The translations under genes were made by a program, and so were the position numbers. Shown piece by piece: positions 30,702 to 39,423 of a stretch of DNA of 64,000 bases. The notes below the pieces were generated by a model. It worked only from the letters and a program-made list of their open reading frames with translations. It ran no database searches and had not been told where the DNA came from. Origin of the DNA: Prochlorococcus sp. AG-418-M08 (GTDB lineage Bacteria; Cyanobacteriota; Cyanobacteriia; PCC-6307; Cyanobiaceae); assembly GCA_003213955.1 (NCBI GenBank), contig QCMG01000002.1:62001-126000 (forward strand), read 5' to 3'. Numbering within the stretch: the stretch's first letter is position 1; each line of letters opens with the position of its first letter.

Positions 30702-32462
30702 TTGATTAAAATATTTGAATTAATATCATATTTAAATAAACATACAAAAAGACAATTTATTTTTATTATATTTGTAATTCTTATAAATTCATTTTTAGAA
30801 TTTATGACTATAGGAACTGTGGTTCCTCTTATATCATTTGTTAGTAATCCAAATAAGATTTCACAGATAGAAGTATTAAAAAGAATTTCAGATTTTTTTA
30901 ATTTTAATCAACCTGATGAATTATTTTTATTTATATCTATTTCATTTTTGATAATAATATTATTATCTGGATTTATAAAGATTTTATGTTTAAAAAAAAT
31001 TAATTTTTTTACAGGAAATCTTAAGGTAGAGTTAGGTGAAAAATTATATAGAGAAATTATATATAAAGATTATCAATATCATTTAAATACAAATTCAAGT
31101 GAATTAATTAATGCTCAAATACAGCAACTAGACTGTTCTCTATCTGCAATTAGTGAATCTTTATATCTTGGACTTTCAGTTCTAAATATAGTAGCAATCA
31201 CTATATCCTTACTTATTATTGATTTTAGGATTCTATGTTTTATTATTACTTTTTCATTTTTGTTCTATTTTATTGCATCTATTACCACAAAAAAATATGT
31301 TGATATTTATGGGAAAATAATTTTTGAAACTAGGAAAAACATTATAAGAGTTGTACAGGAATCATTAGGTTTTATTAGACAAATAATTTTAGATGATTCT
31401 CATAGTTTTTTTATTAAGGAATATAGTAAAAATAATTCTCATAATGTTTTAACTGAAGCAAAGTCTGCCACTATTTCACAGATTCCAAGATACTTAATGG
31501 AATCAATAATACTATCGGGAATTGTAATATCGATTATATTTATGTATTTATCTAGGATTGATTTTTATATCTATTTAACAAAATTTGGGGCATTCATATT
31601 AGGACTACAAAAATTATTGCCTCTTTTTCAAAAAACATTTAGAGCCATATATGCAATACGTCAAGAAAAATTAAGTGTATATTCAGTAGTACAACTTTTA
31701 AAAGAGACTAAAAAAAATAAAAGCAATTCAAGAGATAAATTAGTAAATATTTTCAATCTTAAAAATAATATTAGATTTGAGAATATTAGTTTTTCTTATA
31801 AAGATAATAGAGTATTAGAAAATATAAATTTAGAGATCAAGAAAGGAGAAGTAATTGGTATTGTTGGGAAGACTGGTACAGGAAAGTCAACTTTTATAGA
31901 TATATTATTAGGTTTAATAAGACCAAATTCTGGTCATATCTATATAGATGATAATAAAATGAACTCTAATCTTTTTCGTCGATTTAGATTATCGGTATCC
32001 AGCGTTCCACAAGATTATTTCTTACTAGATAGAACTATTGAAGAAAATATAACTTTTGGAAAATCTAAAGTTGACTACAATTTACTAAATAAAGTAGTTA
32101 ATATAGCAATGTTAAAAGATCTTATAAACTCTCTTAAGTATGGTCTAAAAACTTTTGTTGGGGAGAATGGAGTTAGATTAAGTGGCGGCCAAAAGCAAAG
32201 ATTAGCAATAGCAAGAGCTCTTTATAAAAATCACTCTCTTCTTATACTTGATGAAGCTACAAGTTCAGTAGATTCAGAAACTGAAAAAAATATTCTTAAA
32301 AATATAGTTAATAACAATCCAAAAATAACTGTTCTAATGATTGCCCATAGATTACAAACATTAAAAAATTGCGACTATATCCTTGAAATTAAAAATAAAA
32401 GGTTATTTAAATATCAAAATATAAATCAATACAAAGCAAAAAACATAATAAATGAAAAATGA
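30702..32462 (+). CDS. ABC exporter (PglK/MsbA-like glycan flippase)
   Basis: A 586-aa half-transporter with an N-terminal six-helix membrane domain (about residues 1-330) fused to an ATPase. The ATPase has Walker A GKTGTGKST (near residue 390), signature LSGGQKQRLAIARAL and Walker B LLILDEATSSVDSETE. The membrane domain start (EFMTIGTVVPLISFVSNP) and the end (LGLQKLLPLFQKTFRAIY) resemble PglK-type flippases of lipid-linked oligosaccharides. TTG start. A paralog follows 248 bases later; together with flanking sugar genes this suggests surface-glycan export. Confidence 0.85.
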   Translation: MIKIFELISYLNKHTKRQFIFIIFVILINSFLEFMTIGTVVPLISFVSNPNKISQIEVLKRISDFFNFNQPDELFLFISISFLIIILLSGFIKILCLKKINFFTGNLKVELGEKLYREIIYKDYQYHLNTNSSELINAQIQQLDCSLSAISESLYLGLSVLNIVAITISLLIIDFRILCFIITFSFLFYFIASITTKKYVDIYGKIIFETRKNIIRVVQESLGFIRQIILDDSHSFFIKEYSKNNSHNVLTEAKSATISQIPRYLMESIILSGIVISIIFMYLSRIDFYIYLTKFGAFILGLQKLLPLFQKTFRAIYAIRQEKLSVYSVVQLLKETKKNKSNSRDKLVNIFNLKNNIRFENISFSYKDNRVLENINLEIKKGEVIGIVGKTGTGKSTFIDILLGLIRPNSGHIYIDDNKMNSNLFRRFRLSVSSVPQDYFLLDRTIEENITFGKSKVDYNLLNKVVNIAMLKDLINSLKYGLKTFVGENGVRLSGGQKQRLAIARALYKNHSLLILDEATSSVDSETEKNILKNIVNNNPKITVLMIAHRLQTLKNCDYILEIKNKRLFKYQNINQYKAKNIINEK

Positions 32463-32475
32463 AATTTAAGAAGCT

Positions 32476-32646
32476 ATGAACTTTTGCTCTACAACTCTAA
32501 TTAAAAAAATTTTAAAAAAAACAAGGTTTTTTTATTATGATGAATTCAAGTTTTTTGACAAGAATTATATTGAGTTTAGGGGACATAAAATTATAATTAT
32601 TTTAAATCAACTGGATAGTTGGGTCTTAAAGCAAATAAATTTTTAA
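32476..32646 (+). pseudogene. 56-aa ORF, possible glycosyltransferase remnant
   Basis: An ATG-initiated frame of 56 codons lies in the gap between the two ABC exporters. Its end reads GHKIIIILNQLDSWVLKQIN, which looks like the first strand-helix of a GT-B-type glycosyltransferase, then stops. No continuation of such a domain is apparent downstream before the next gene. It may be a decayed gene start or a chance frame in AT-rich DNA. The glycosyltransferase resemblance is pattern recognition only. Confidence 0.3.
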
Positions 32647-32710
32647 ATATTTTGTATAAATTTAATTTTTATAAAAAGTTAAAAAATAACTCTTTTTATA
32701 TATTTAAAAC

Positions 32711-34516
32711 ATGATGCTAAGCACTCTCTCTAAAAATGATTCACAAGAAAGTATATTTTCTCTATTGAAGTGGCTTTATAAAATTATCTCAAAAAAAAAT
32801 AAGATTAAGCTTTTTAGCTTATTGCTTTTAATACTAAGTTGTGGCTTTTCAGAAGTTTTAGCTATCTCAGCTGTAATACCATTTCTAGACATGCTTTCTG
32901 ATCCAGAAAAAGTAAATAATTATGTATTTTTAATAAAAATTACAAAATTTATTAATTTTCCTAGACCAATTGTGATTAGTGGTTTTTTTCTTATTTTAGC
33001 TAATGTATTAAATCTGTATTTAAGACTTCTAAACATTAAGAAAATAAATCAAGTAACTGCACAATTAGGAAATGAGTTGAGTAATAATTTATTCAGTACT
33101 ACAATTTACCAACCATATAATTATCATCTAAACATTAATAGTAGTGTAATAATTAATGCTGTTGCTGATGACGTACCAAAAACAATAAATGTTTTAAGCT
33201 CAGTAAATGAACTTATTAGTGGATTTATAATCGCGAGTTTTATAGTTTTAACTTTATTGATTATTGATTTCAGGGTTGCATTAATTTCATTAATAGTTTT
33301 TGGTTTGACATATATATTCGTAGCTAAAAGAGCAAATAAAAAATTAGTTAGTAATAGTTTTAAAAGTACACAAGCATCTTCTGATCAAATTAGAATAGTT
33401 CAAGAAACTTTTGATTCGATACAAGAAGTTATTTTATATTCAGATCAAAAAATTTTTTTAAAAGAATACGATGCTAGAGATAAGCCTCTAAGAAAATTAA
33501 GAGCAGAGAATAATTTTATTGCTGTCTACCCAAAATTTATAATTGAGGCATTAGGGATAATTTTCATAATCGTTCTTGGTATGATTTTTTCAATTGACGT
33601 AGAAAATAATATGCTAGCGATAACCTCATTGGGGCTTTTTGCATTGGCTTCACAAAAACTTCTTCCAAGCTTACAACTCATATATAGTTCTTATGCAAGA
33701 ATAAAAGGAAATAAAGCTAGTGTTCAGAGAGTTAAGAATTTATTAATTTCTGATAAATTATCTAGAGAATTAATTTCGGTCAAAGATTATTTATTTAAGG
33801 AAAAATTTGAATTAAAAGATATTAGTTTTTGCTATCCAAATGAAAAACCACTTTTTTCAAACATTAATTTAAATATAATAAAGGGAGAAAAAATTGGATT
33901 GATTGGAAAAACTGGTTGTGGAAAATCAACACTTATAAGCATTATCCTAGGATTATTAGAGCCTAATAATGGTGAAATATTTCTAGATGGTAAATTAATA
34001 AATAGTGTAAAAAATAAGCTTAATTTAACTAAATGGCAGAAATGTATTGGATATGTCCCACAAAAGATTTATTTACAAAATAGATCTTTTGCTGAAAATA
34101 TTGCCTTTGGAGTTAATAAAAAAGAAATTGATTTTCAAAGAGTAATTTATGCCGCAAAATATTCTGAAATTGATAAATTTATTGAAACAACTAAATTTGG
34201 TTATCAGACTAATATTGGAGAAAGAGGTATACAGCTTAGTGGAGGACAAATTCAAAGGATTGCTATTGCTAGGGCAATTTATAGAAAACCCCAAATTTTA
34301 TTTTTTGATGAAGCAACAAGTGCATTAGATATTAATACCGAAGAAAAAATTATTAATAACTTATTTAAAGATGATATTAACTATACAATTTTTTTTATTT
34401 CGCATAGATTACAAACATTAAAACAATGCGATACAATTTACCATTTTAATAAACAAAAGCTTCAAAATGTAAGTTTCAAAGAATTAGATAAAGTTTTATC
34501 TTTTGAAAGTTTATAA
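32711..34516 (+). CDS. second ABC exporter (PglK/MsbA-like)
   Basis: A 601-aa half-transporter, paralog of the one just upstream. Shared landmarks in the membrane domain are AISAVIPFLDMLSDPEK, LIIDFRVALISLIVF and ASQKLLPSLQ. The ATPase has Walker A GKTGCGKST, signature LSGGQIQRIAIARAI, Walker B ILFFDEATSALDINTE and the H-loop ISHRLQTL. It may act as a heterodimer with the upstream protein or export a different glycan. The next gene begins inside its last codons (TTG 34503) or just after its stop (TTG 34518). Confidence 0.85.
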   Translation: MMLSTLSKNDSQESIFSLLKWLYKIISKKNKIKLFSLLLLILSCGFSEVLAISAVIPFLDMLSDPEKVNNYVFLIKITKFINFPRPIVISGFFLILANVLNLYLRLLNIKKINQVTAQLGNELSNNLFSTTIYQPYNYHLNINSSVIINAVADDVPKTINVLSSVNELISGFIIASFIVLTLLIIDFRVALISLIVFGLTYIFVAKRANKKLVSNSFKSTQASSDQIRIVQETFDSIQEVILYSDQKIFLKEYDARDKPLRKLRAENNFIAVYPKFIIEALGIIFIIVLGMIFSIDVENNMLAITSLGLFALASQKLLPSLQLIYSSYARIKGNKASVQRVKNLLISDKLSRELISVKDYLFKEKFELKDISFCYPNEKPLFSNINLNIIKGEKIGLIGKTGCGKSTLISIILGLLEPNNGEIFLDGKLINSVKNKLNLTKWQKCIGYVPQKIYLQNRSFAENIAFGVNKKEIDFQRVIYAAKYSEIDKFIETTKFGYQTNIGERGIQLSGGQIQRIAIARAIYRKPQILFFDEATSALDINTEEKIINNLFKDDINYTIFFISHRLQTLKQCDTIYHFNKQKLQNVSFKELDKVLSFESL

Positions 34517-35411
34517 GTTGAACTCACTAAAAAAGAAAAAAAAGTTACTTATTCTTGGAGGCTCAAGCTTATTAGCTTTTTTGTGGGTAAAAGAAGTTAA
34601 TGATAAATATGAAATCTTTATAACTAAACATAAAAACTGTATCGATTATATGAGTTTAAAAGTTATTGAAATTGATCTTTTTTCAACAAATTCGGTTCAA
34701 AGGATATTGGAATCTTATGAAATAGATATAGTTTTAAACTGCATAGGATTAACTAATATAGAAGCCTGTGAGTACAAACCTGCTGAAGCTTACAGACTTA
34801 ACTCTTATCTACCTGGGATAATTGCAAATGCTTGTAATTGTACTAATACGAAATTGATACATATATCTACGGATCATTTGTTCGATGATGAAAATATTTT
34901 GTATTCAGAAGAAGATGAAGTAAGACTTATAAATGTTTATGCCAAATCAAAATATGAAGGAGAATTAGAGGTTTTAACTAATTGCCAAGCTTCCATAATT
35001 TGTAGAACAAATTTTTTTGGATATGGTCCTGCTCATAAAAATTCTTTCAGCGATTGGATTGAAGAATCAGCTAAAAATAATAAAAAAATAGTACTATTTA
35101 AGGATGTGTTTATTACTCCAGTAAGCGGAAAAAATTTAGCTTTTTATACACATAAATTATTAGAACATAATTTTACTGGTATATTTAATATTTCTTCAAA
35201 TAAACAAATATCCAAATTCGAATTTGGAAAGCTTCTCTGTGAAAAATTAAATATACCTTCTTATTCAATCATACCAGGATTTATAGATGATAGATCAGAT
35301 CTTGTGCAGAGGCCAAAATCAATGGGTTTATCAAATAAGAAATTGACTAAAGCAATCAAAAATCAGAATTTAGGGATTGAAATTCAAATTGGAAGTATTT
35401 TAAAAAACTGA
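34503..35411 (+). CDS. RmlD-like sugar-nucleotide reductase
   Basis: A 302-aa short-chain reductase of the dTDP-4-dehydrorhamnose reductase family. It has a weakened dinucleotide loop (LLILGGSSLLAFLW), NCIGLTNIEACEYKPAEAYRLN, the catalytic STDHLFDDEN serine/threonine region and the YAKSKYEGE Tyr-Lys pair. The GGSSLLA loop departs from the usual GxxGxxG. A TTG at 34518 is an equally good start. The product may be a deoxysugar nucleotide for the glycan of this island; the sugar is not known. It ends before two minus-strand genes. Confidence 0.82.
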   Translation: MKVYKLNSLKKKKKLLILGGSSLLAFLWVKEVNDKYEIFITKHKNCIDYMSLKVIEIDLFSTNSVQRILESYEIDIVLNCIGLTNIEACEYKPAEAYRLNSYLPGIIANACNCTNTKLIHISTDHLFDDENILYSEEDEVRLINVYAKSKYEGELEVLTNCQASIICRTNFFGYGPAHKNSFSDWIEESAKNNKKIVLFKDVFITPVSGKNLAFYTHKLLEHNFTGIFNISSNKQISKFEFGKLLCEKLNIPSYSIIPGFIDDRSDLVQRPKSMGLSNKKLTKAIKNQNLGIEIQIGSILKN

Positions 35412-35449
35412 TAAACACATATTCTTAAATTTTAAATATTAATGATAAT

Positions 35450-36328
35450 TTAAAAAAGATTTTTCAAAAAATAAAAAAAATTTATTATTATTTTTCTTAT
35501 AAAAAAATTGATAATTAAAATAAAATAAGTCATTAATAACGGAATCAAAGGATTTTTTATGGTTTTTCTAAAATAATTTCTTGTTTTGAAATCATTTTTT
35601 ATAAAATTTACAAAATCTTGAATCTTAAGATCTTTATGGTTTTGTAGTTTTGTTTGATAGAAAGATTTATTACTTATAAATAATTTAACGCCATTTTTTT
35701 TTAATAAATTACTATGAATTAGATCTTCACAATAAGCCTTACCTTCAAAACTAAAATATGGATCTTTAATAATATGTTCTTTCCTAATTATAGAGATACC
35801 GCCTGGTATCCAATCCACACTTTCAATAGATTTACTTGAATCAGAAGGTAAATTAGGTGGAATAGCAAAAGTAGATTTTGATATGGTTCCAGGTCTAGGT
35901 TTATAGTCATTATAAAGCAATAAATTTATATATTTTTTGTAAAATAATTCTTTCTTATTATTATTTTTAATAATAAGCCTTGGTGCGATAGATGATTTTC
36001 TTGGCAAATTTTCAAATTGATTTAATAGTATTTTTAAATTTTTAATACTTATAAAAATATCGTCATCCATATGCATCAAATACTCTGTTTTGACGAATTT
36101 ATAACCATATTGTCTTTGATTTACCTGACCTTTTTTATCACTTCTGATAATTAATATTCCCTTATCAAATTTATTTATCAACGTATTTGTTTGAATTAAA
36201 TTTGGAGGAATAGAAATAATTATATTTATTTTTTCCTTTTTAAATCGATTAATTTGATCTATCCATCTTTGATTAATATTACAAAGTAAACTAGGAATAA
36301 TAATTGTTAATTTTTTTAATTCTATCAT
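35450..36328 (-). CDS. family 2 glycosyltransferase
   Basis: A 292-aa GT-A enzyme. It begins KKLTIIIPSLLCNINQRWIDQI, carries the metal-binding LMHMDDDIFISIKNL (DxD, about residues 90-104) and a later WIPGGISIIRKEH acceptor region with a CEDLIHSNLL motif. The C-terminus has a hydrophobic hairpin (residues about 263-292), suggesting membrane attachment. Very Lys/Asn/Ile-rich, like the rest of the island. Probably adds a sugar to a surface glycan. Three bases separate it from the upstream gene on the same strand. Confidence 0.85.
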   Translation of the reverse strand: MIELKKLTIIIPSLLCNINQRWIDQINRFKKEKINIIISIPPNLIQTNTLINKFDKGILIIRSDKKGQVNQRQYGYKFVKTEYLMHMDDDIFISIKNLKILLNQFENLPRKSSIAPRLIIKNNNKKELFYKKYINLLLYNDYKPRPGTISKSTFAIPPNLPSDSSKSIESVDWIPGGISIIRKEHIIKDPYFSFEGKAYCEDLIHSNLLKKNGVKLFISNKSFYQTKLQNHKDLKIQDFVNFIKNDFKTRNYFRKTIKNPLIPLLMTYFILIINFFIRKIIINFFYFLKNLF

Positions 36329-36331
36329 TTA

Positions 36332-37837
36332 TTATTTTTTTAAAATATTATGAAAAACTGATTTCTTTAATTTAATCCGTAATTGATCCAAATCCAGATT
36401 TAATTTAAAAAAGGTTTTATTTAATATATATTCATTATTTTCAGAATATTTATATTTATATATGATTTTGTAAAGATCGACTTCGGATTTTATCGTTTTA
36501 ATAAATTTTGATTTTAATTGCCAAAGAGGATCTGATAAATCATTTACAGAATTCCAACTTAATCTGATTGGTATGCAACCTAATGATATTGATTCAAAGA
36601 CTGCAGTACTTGTTGAATAAATAACATATCTACTTTGTTTTGAATCATGCTGAATTCTAGAATTACTTATTTTAAAGTTATCAATTTTTGGGAATCTTTT
36701 AATAATTTTTTTTCTATTAAATGCTGGATGTAATCTTATCAAAATCTGTAGTTCTGGATATTTTTTAGCAAAATTAAAAGCAAATTTTGTAAAGAAAAAT
36801 ACCTCTTTTTCTTCTCCAGAAGGAATGAATAATATTCTATTATTTATATTTATTTTTATATTATTTGAGTTATTTGATTTAGGAGAACCTAATGTTTTAA
36901 TTGAAATTTCTTTTGATATTTTTTTATTAAAAAAAGCTCTTGAAATATCTCCTGAGACTAAAATAAAATCTGGATCCCATTCTTTTCTTAATAATCTATT
37001 TAAAGAATGTTGATATTTAAAAATTATTGTATGTTGAAATCCTACACAATTTATAAGAGGATTATTTTTTCGAGAAAAATAATAAAATAATCTTTCCCAA
37101 TTATGACCTTCAAAGGTTGTTACTATATTTTTAGATTTAGTATTTTTAATAATATCTCCAATTTGCAATCCATAAATAAAATTACAAAAATTATTTCTGA
37201 ATAAAAAAGATTCAGCGGTGTAAAGAGCTAGATTACTTTTATATCCAGATATATTTTTTGAAAATTGCAGAAACTTATGCCTTTCTCTAAGTAGTGAAAT
37301 TAAAGTTTTAAATTTTGTTTTGAAGCTTGTGATATGTTCATCAAGTATATAACAATCATATCTTTTATTTTTTTTGAGATATTTATTAAATGCTTTTTTG
37401 TTTACTTTAATATGAGGTATAAAGATAAGTAATACGGATAAACCTTTTTCACTGGTTTGATTAATTAAACTGCCAAAATAATTTTCAACTGATGATTCGA
37501 ATTGTTTTTGATTTACAAGATGTGAAATAAAAATAACATCATAATTTTTTTTATAAATCTCTTTTTTATTATCTAATATTTTTTTTTCTTTATTATCTTT
37601 AAAAAAATTTAATAAATTTTTTAATAAAGAAATATAAAAATTCGTTCTCAACTTTAACTTATAAAATAACGAAATATTTTTTAAATTTACTAAAATTCTA
37701 TTATTTTGAATTGTTGGCCTTATTGGATGAAGAAAACAATTGCTAAGTGTATATTGATTGACAAAATTATAATTTATGCATTCATCTGTAAATTTAATAT
37801 ATTCTTTCCATTCCTTAGACGGCTTAATAATTACCAT
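36332..37837 (-). CDS. capsule/surface-carbohydrate GT-B-like protein
   Basis: A 501-aa protein from the ATG at 37837 (a TTG at 37870 would add 11 residues). The C-terminal half looks like a GT-B donor domain: NRILFIPSGEEKEVFFFTKF, then ELQILIRLHPAF, then YSTSTAVFESISLGCIPIRL, a pattern seen in capsule and surface carbohydrate biosynthesis proteins. The N-terminal half contains DVIFISHLVNQKQFESSVENYF. No signal peptide or membrane helix. A polysaccharide glycosyl- or phosphoglycosyltransferase role is inferred; the substrate is unknown. Unusually rich in Lys, Asn and Ile. Confidence 0.65.
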   Translation of the reverse strand: MVIIKPSKEWKEYIKFTDECINYNFVNQYTLSNCFLHPIRPTIQNNRILVNLKNISLFYKLKLRTNFYISLLKNLLNFFKDNKEKKILDNKKEIYKKNYDVIFISHLVNQKQFESSVENYFGSLINQTSEKGLSVLLIFIPHIKVNKKAFNKYLKKNKRYDCYILDEHITSFKTKFKTLISLLRERHKFLQFSKNISGYKSNLALYTAESFLFRNNFCNFIYGLQIGDIIKNTKSKNIVTTFEGHNWERLFYYFSRKNNPLINCVGFQHTIIFKYQHSLNRLLRKEWDPDFILVSGDISRAFFNKKISKEISIKTLGSPKSNNSNNIKININNRILFIPSGEEKEVFFFTKFAFNFAKKYPELQILIRLHPAFNRKKIIKRFPKIDNFKISNSRIQHDSKQSRYVIYSTSTAVFESISLGCIPIRLSWNSVNDLSDPLWQLKSKFIKTIKSEVDLYKIIYKYKYSENNEYILNKTFFKLNLDLDQLRIKLKKSVFHNILKK

Positions 37838-38035
37838 AAAACTATATTTATTAACTCTTAATTGTAGCAATTAAAATTAATTATAAATTTTGTTTATTAT
37901 TTGAAAACTTATTAATTTTTACATTAATTAATTTCTGAGTTAGATTATATAAATTAAGATTTTTCCCATATACACAAAAAATCATTTCTAATCTTTCTTA
38001 ATATCAATTAATAGTAATTAATAGACCTTGAAATA

Positions 38036-38125
38036 ATGGTAAATTCCAAAAACAAAAAAAAGGGCTATCAACCTTTAGAATGGATAGTAAAAGGTTATAT
38101 AAAGAAAAGCATTTGGGATGTATAA
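38036..38125 (+). CDS. 29-aa ORF just upstream of the dehydratase
   Basis: An ATG-to-TAA frame of 29 codons (begins MVNSKNKKKGYQPLEWIV) ends three bases before the dehydratase start. It could be a leader peptide, the remnant of a lost upstream gene, or chance. Its aromatic, ordered composition (YQPLEW, YIKKSIWDV) is unlike random AT-rich translation. No family is recognised. Confidence 0.3.
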   Translation: MVNSKNKKKGYQPLEWIVKGYIKKSIWDV

Positions 38126-38128
38126 ATT

Positions 38129-39145
38129 ATGATTCAGAATAAAAGTATTGAAAATTCGATAATATTAATCACTGGAGGGACTGGATCGTTCGGAAATACT
38201 CTTACTGAACTTCTTCTCAAGAATAATGTTAAAGAAATACGAATATTTAGTAGGGATGAAAACAAACAAGATTTAATGAGAAAAAAATTAAATGACCCCA
38301 GACTTTCTTTTTACATTGGTGATGTCAGAGATTATCAAAGTACCTCTGACGCTTGCATAAATGTTGATTATATTTTTCATGCAGCTGCTTTGAAGCAGGT
38401 ACCATCTTGTGAATTTTATCCTTTAGAAGCATTTAAAACAAATGTTTTAGGAACTGAGAATATTTTAAAGGCTTCCCTAGATAGAGATGTAAAAAAAGTT
38501 GTATTTTTAAGTACAGATAAAGCTGTTTATCCAATAAATGCAATGGGTCTTTCAAAAGCGATGATGGAAAAATTAATGCTTTCAAAATCATTGCACAATC
38601 ATAAAAAGGGTATATTTTGTGCTACTCGTTATGGGAATGTTATTTGTTCAAGGGGTTCTGTAATTCCTTTATTCGTTGATCAAATAAAAAAGAATAAACC
38701 GATCACAATTACTGATCCAAACATGACAAGATATTTAATGAGTTTAAAGGACGCTGTGAGCTTGGTTTTATATGCTTTTAATGAGGGCTTAAACGGAGAT
38801 ATTTTTGTACAAAAGGCTCCAGCATCTACTATCGGAGATCTCGTATTGGCGTTAAAAGAAATATTTAACTATAAAAAAGAAAATATCATAATTGGAACTA
38901 GGCATAGTGAAAAATTTTATGAAACACTTATTTCAAGAGAAGAAATGGCAAGGGTAGAGGATAGAGGTAAATTCTTTAAAGTCCCACCTGATAACAGGGG
39001 GTTAGACTATGAAAACTATTTTACTAAAGGTAAAGAAATCTTGTCAGAAACTTTAGAATATACTTCTCATAATACTAAGAGATTAAAGGTCAATGAAATT
39101 ATAGATATACTTTTAAAAGATGATTTTATCTCAAAATTTTTATAG
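38129..39145 (+). CDS. UDP-GlcNAc 4,6-dehydratase-like (FnlA/CapE/PseB group)
   Basis: A 338-aa extended short-chain dehydrogenase. It has TGGTGSFG (NAD loop, near residue 14), FHAAALKQVPSCEFYPLEAFKTNVLGT, STDKAVYPINAMGLSKAMMEK and the end DNRGLDYENYFTKG. In the Y-x-x-x-K pair the Tyr is replaced by Met (MGLSK), a known trait of this group. Members dehydrate, and often epimerise, UDP-GlcNAc toward FucNAc, QuiNAc or pseudaminic-type sugars. It fits an island that builds an aminodeoxysugar-containing surface glycan. Confidence 0.85.
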   Translation: MIQNKSIENSIILITGGTGSFGNTLTELLLKNNVKEIRIFSRDENKQDLMRKKLNDPRLSFYIGDVRDYQSTSDACINVDYIFHAAALKQVPSCEFYPLEAFKTNVLGTENILKASLDRDVKKVVFLSTDKAVYPINAMGLSKAMMEKLMLSKSLHNHKKGIFCATRYGNVICSRGSVIPLFVDQIKKNKPITITDPNMTRYLMSLKDAVSLVLYAFNEGLNGDIFVQKAPASTIGDLVLALKEIFNYKKENIIIGTRHSEKFYETLISREEMARVEDRGKFFKVPPDNRGLDYENYFTKGKEILSETLEYTSHNTKRLKVNEIIDILLKDDFISKFL

Positions 39146-39170
39146 TAGACAAATTTAGAAGAATTAAAAT

Positions 39171-39193
39171 AAGAGGGCATTTGTTTGCCCTCT
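39171..39193 (-). terminator. hairpin, terminator-like
   Basis: AAGAGGGCA pairs perfectly with TGCCCTCTT across a 5-base loop (TTTGT). On the minus strand it is followed by ATTTTAATTC, a weak T-tract; on the plus strand there is no T-tract. It lies 26 bases after the dehydratase stop and may insulate both directions. The structure is clear, the direction is not. Confidence 0.5.
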
Positions 39194-39324
39194 TCGAGTC
39201 TTGCTCACTTCCTTGTCTACAAAGTCGGGGAAGAACTTTACTCCTAAATTATTTCTACTCCTCTTATATGGGAAAAGATAGTCATGACAACCACAAAGCA
39301 CTAATACTCGAGTAAAAATACCCT

Positions 39325-39423
39325 ATGAATTTCAAGTCAAAAGGAGGAAAATATAAGTGTAGATATAGGAGGTCTTATGAAACTCATTACTCCTTTCACT
39401 ATTCTCAATCGAAAATTCAATGA
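39325..39423 (+). CDS. 32-aa ORF overlapping the 49-aa ORF
   Basis: An ATG-to-TGA frame of 32 codons reading MNFKSKGGKYKCRYRRSY and on, rich in Lys, Arg, Tyr, Ser and His. It overlaps the 49-aa frame in another phase, so at most one is likely real. It has no ribosome binding site of its own. Its basic aromatic composition is unusual. Reported as an alternative, not as a favoured gene. Confidence 0.2.
   Translation: MNFKSKGGKYKCRYRRSYETHYSFHYSQSKIQ

Noticed and set aside
36825-37013. 62-aa plus-strand frame inside the GT-B-like gene
   Set aside because: It is antisense to a longer coherent gene and consists of low-complexity Phe/Ile/Leu reading of an AT-rich stretch.
39268-39315. 15-aa ORF upstream of the small-gene cluster
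   Set aside because: Too short, no ribosome site and no ordered composition.
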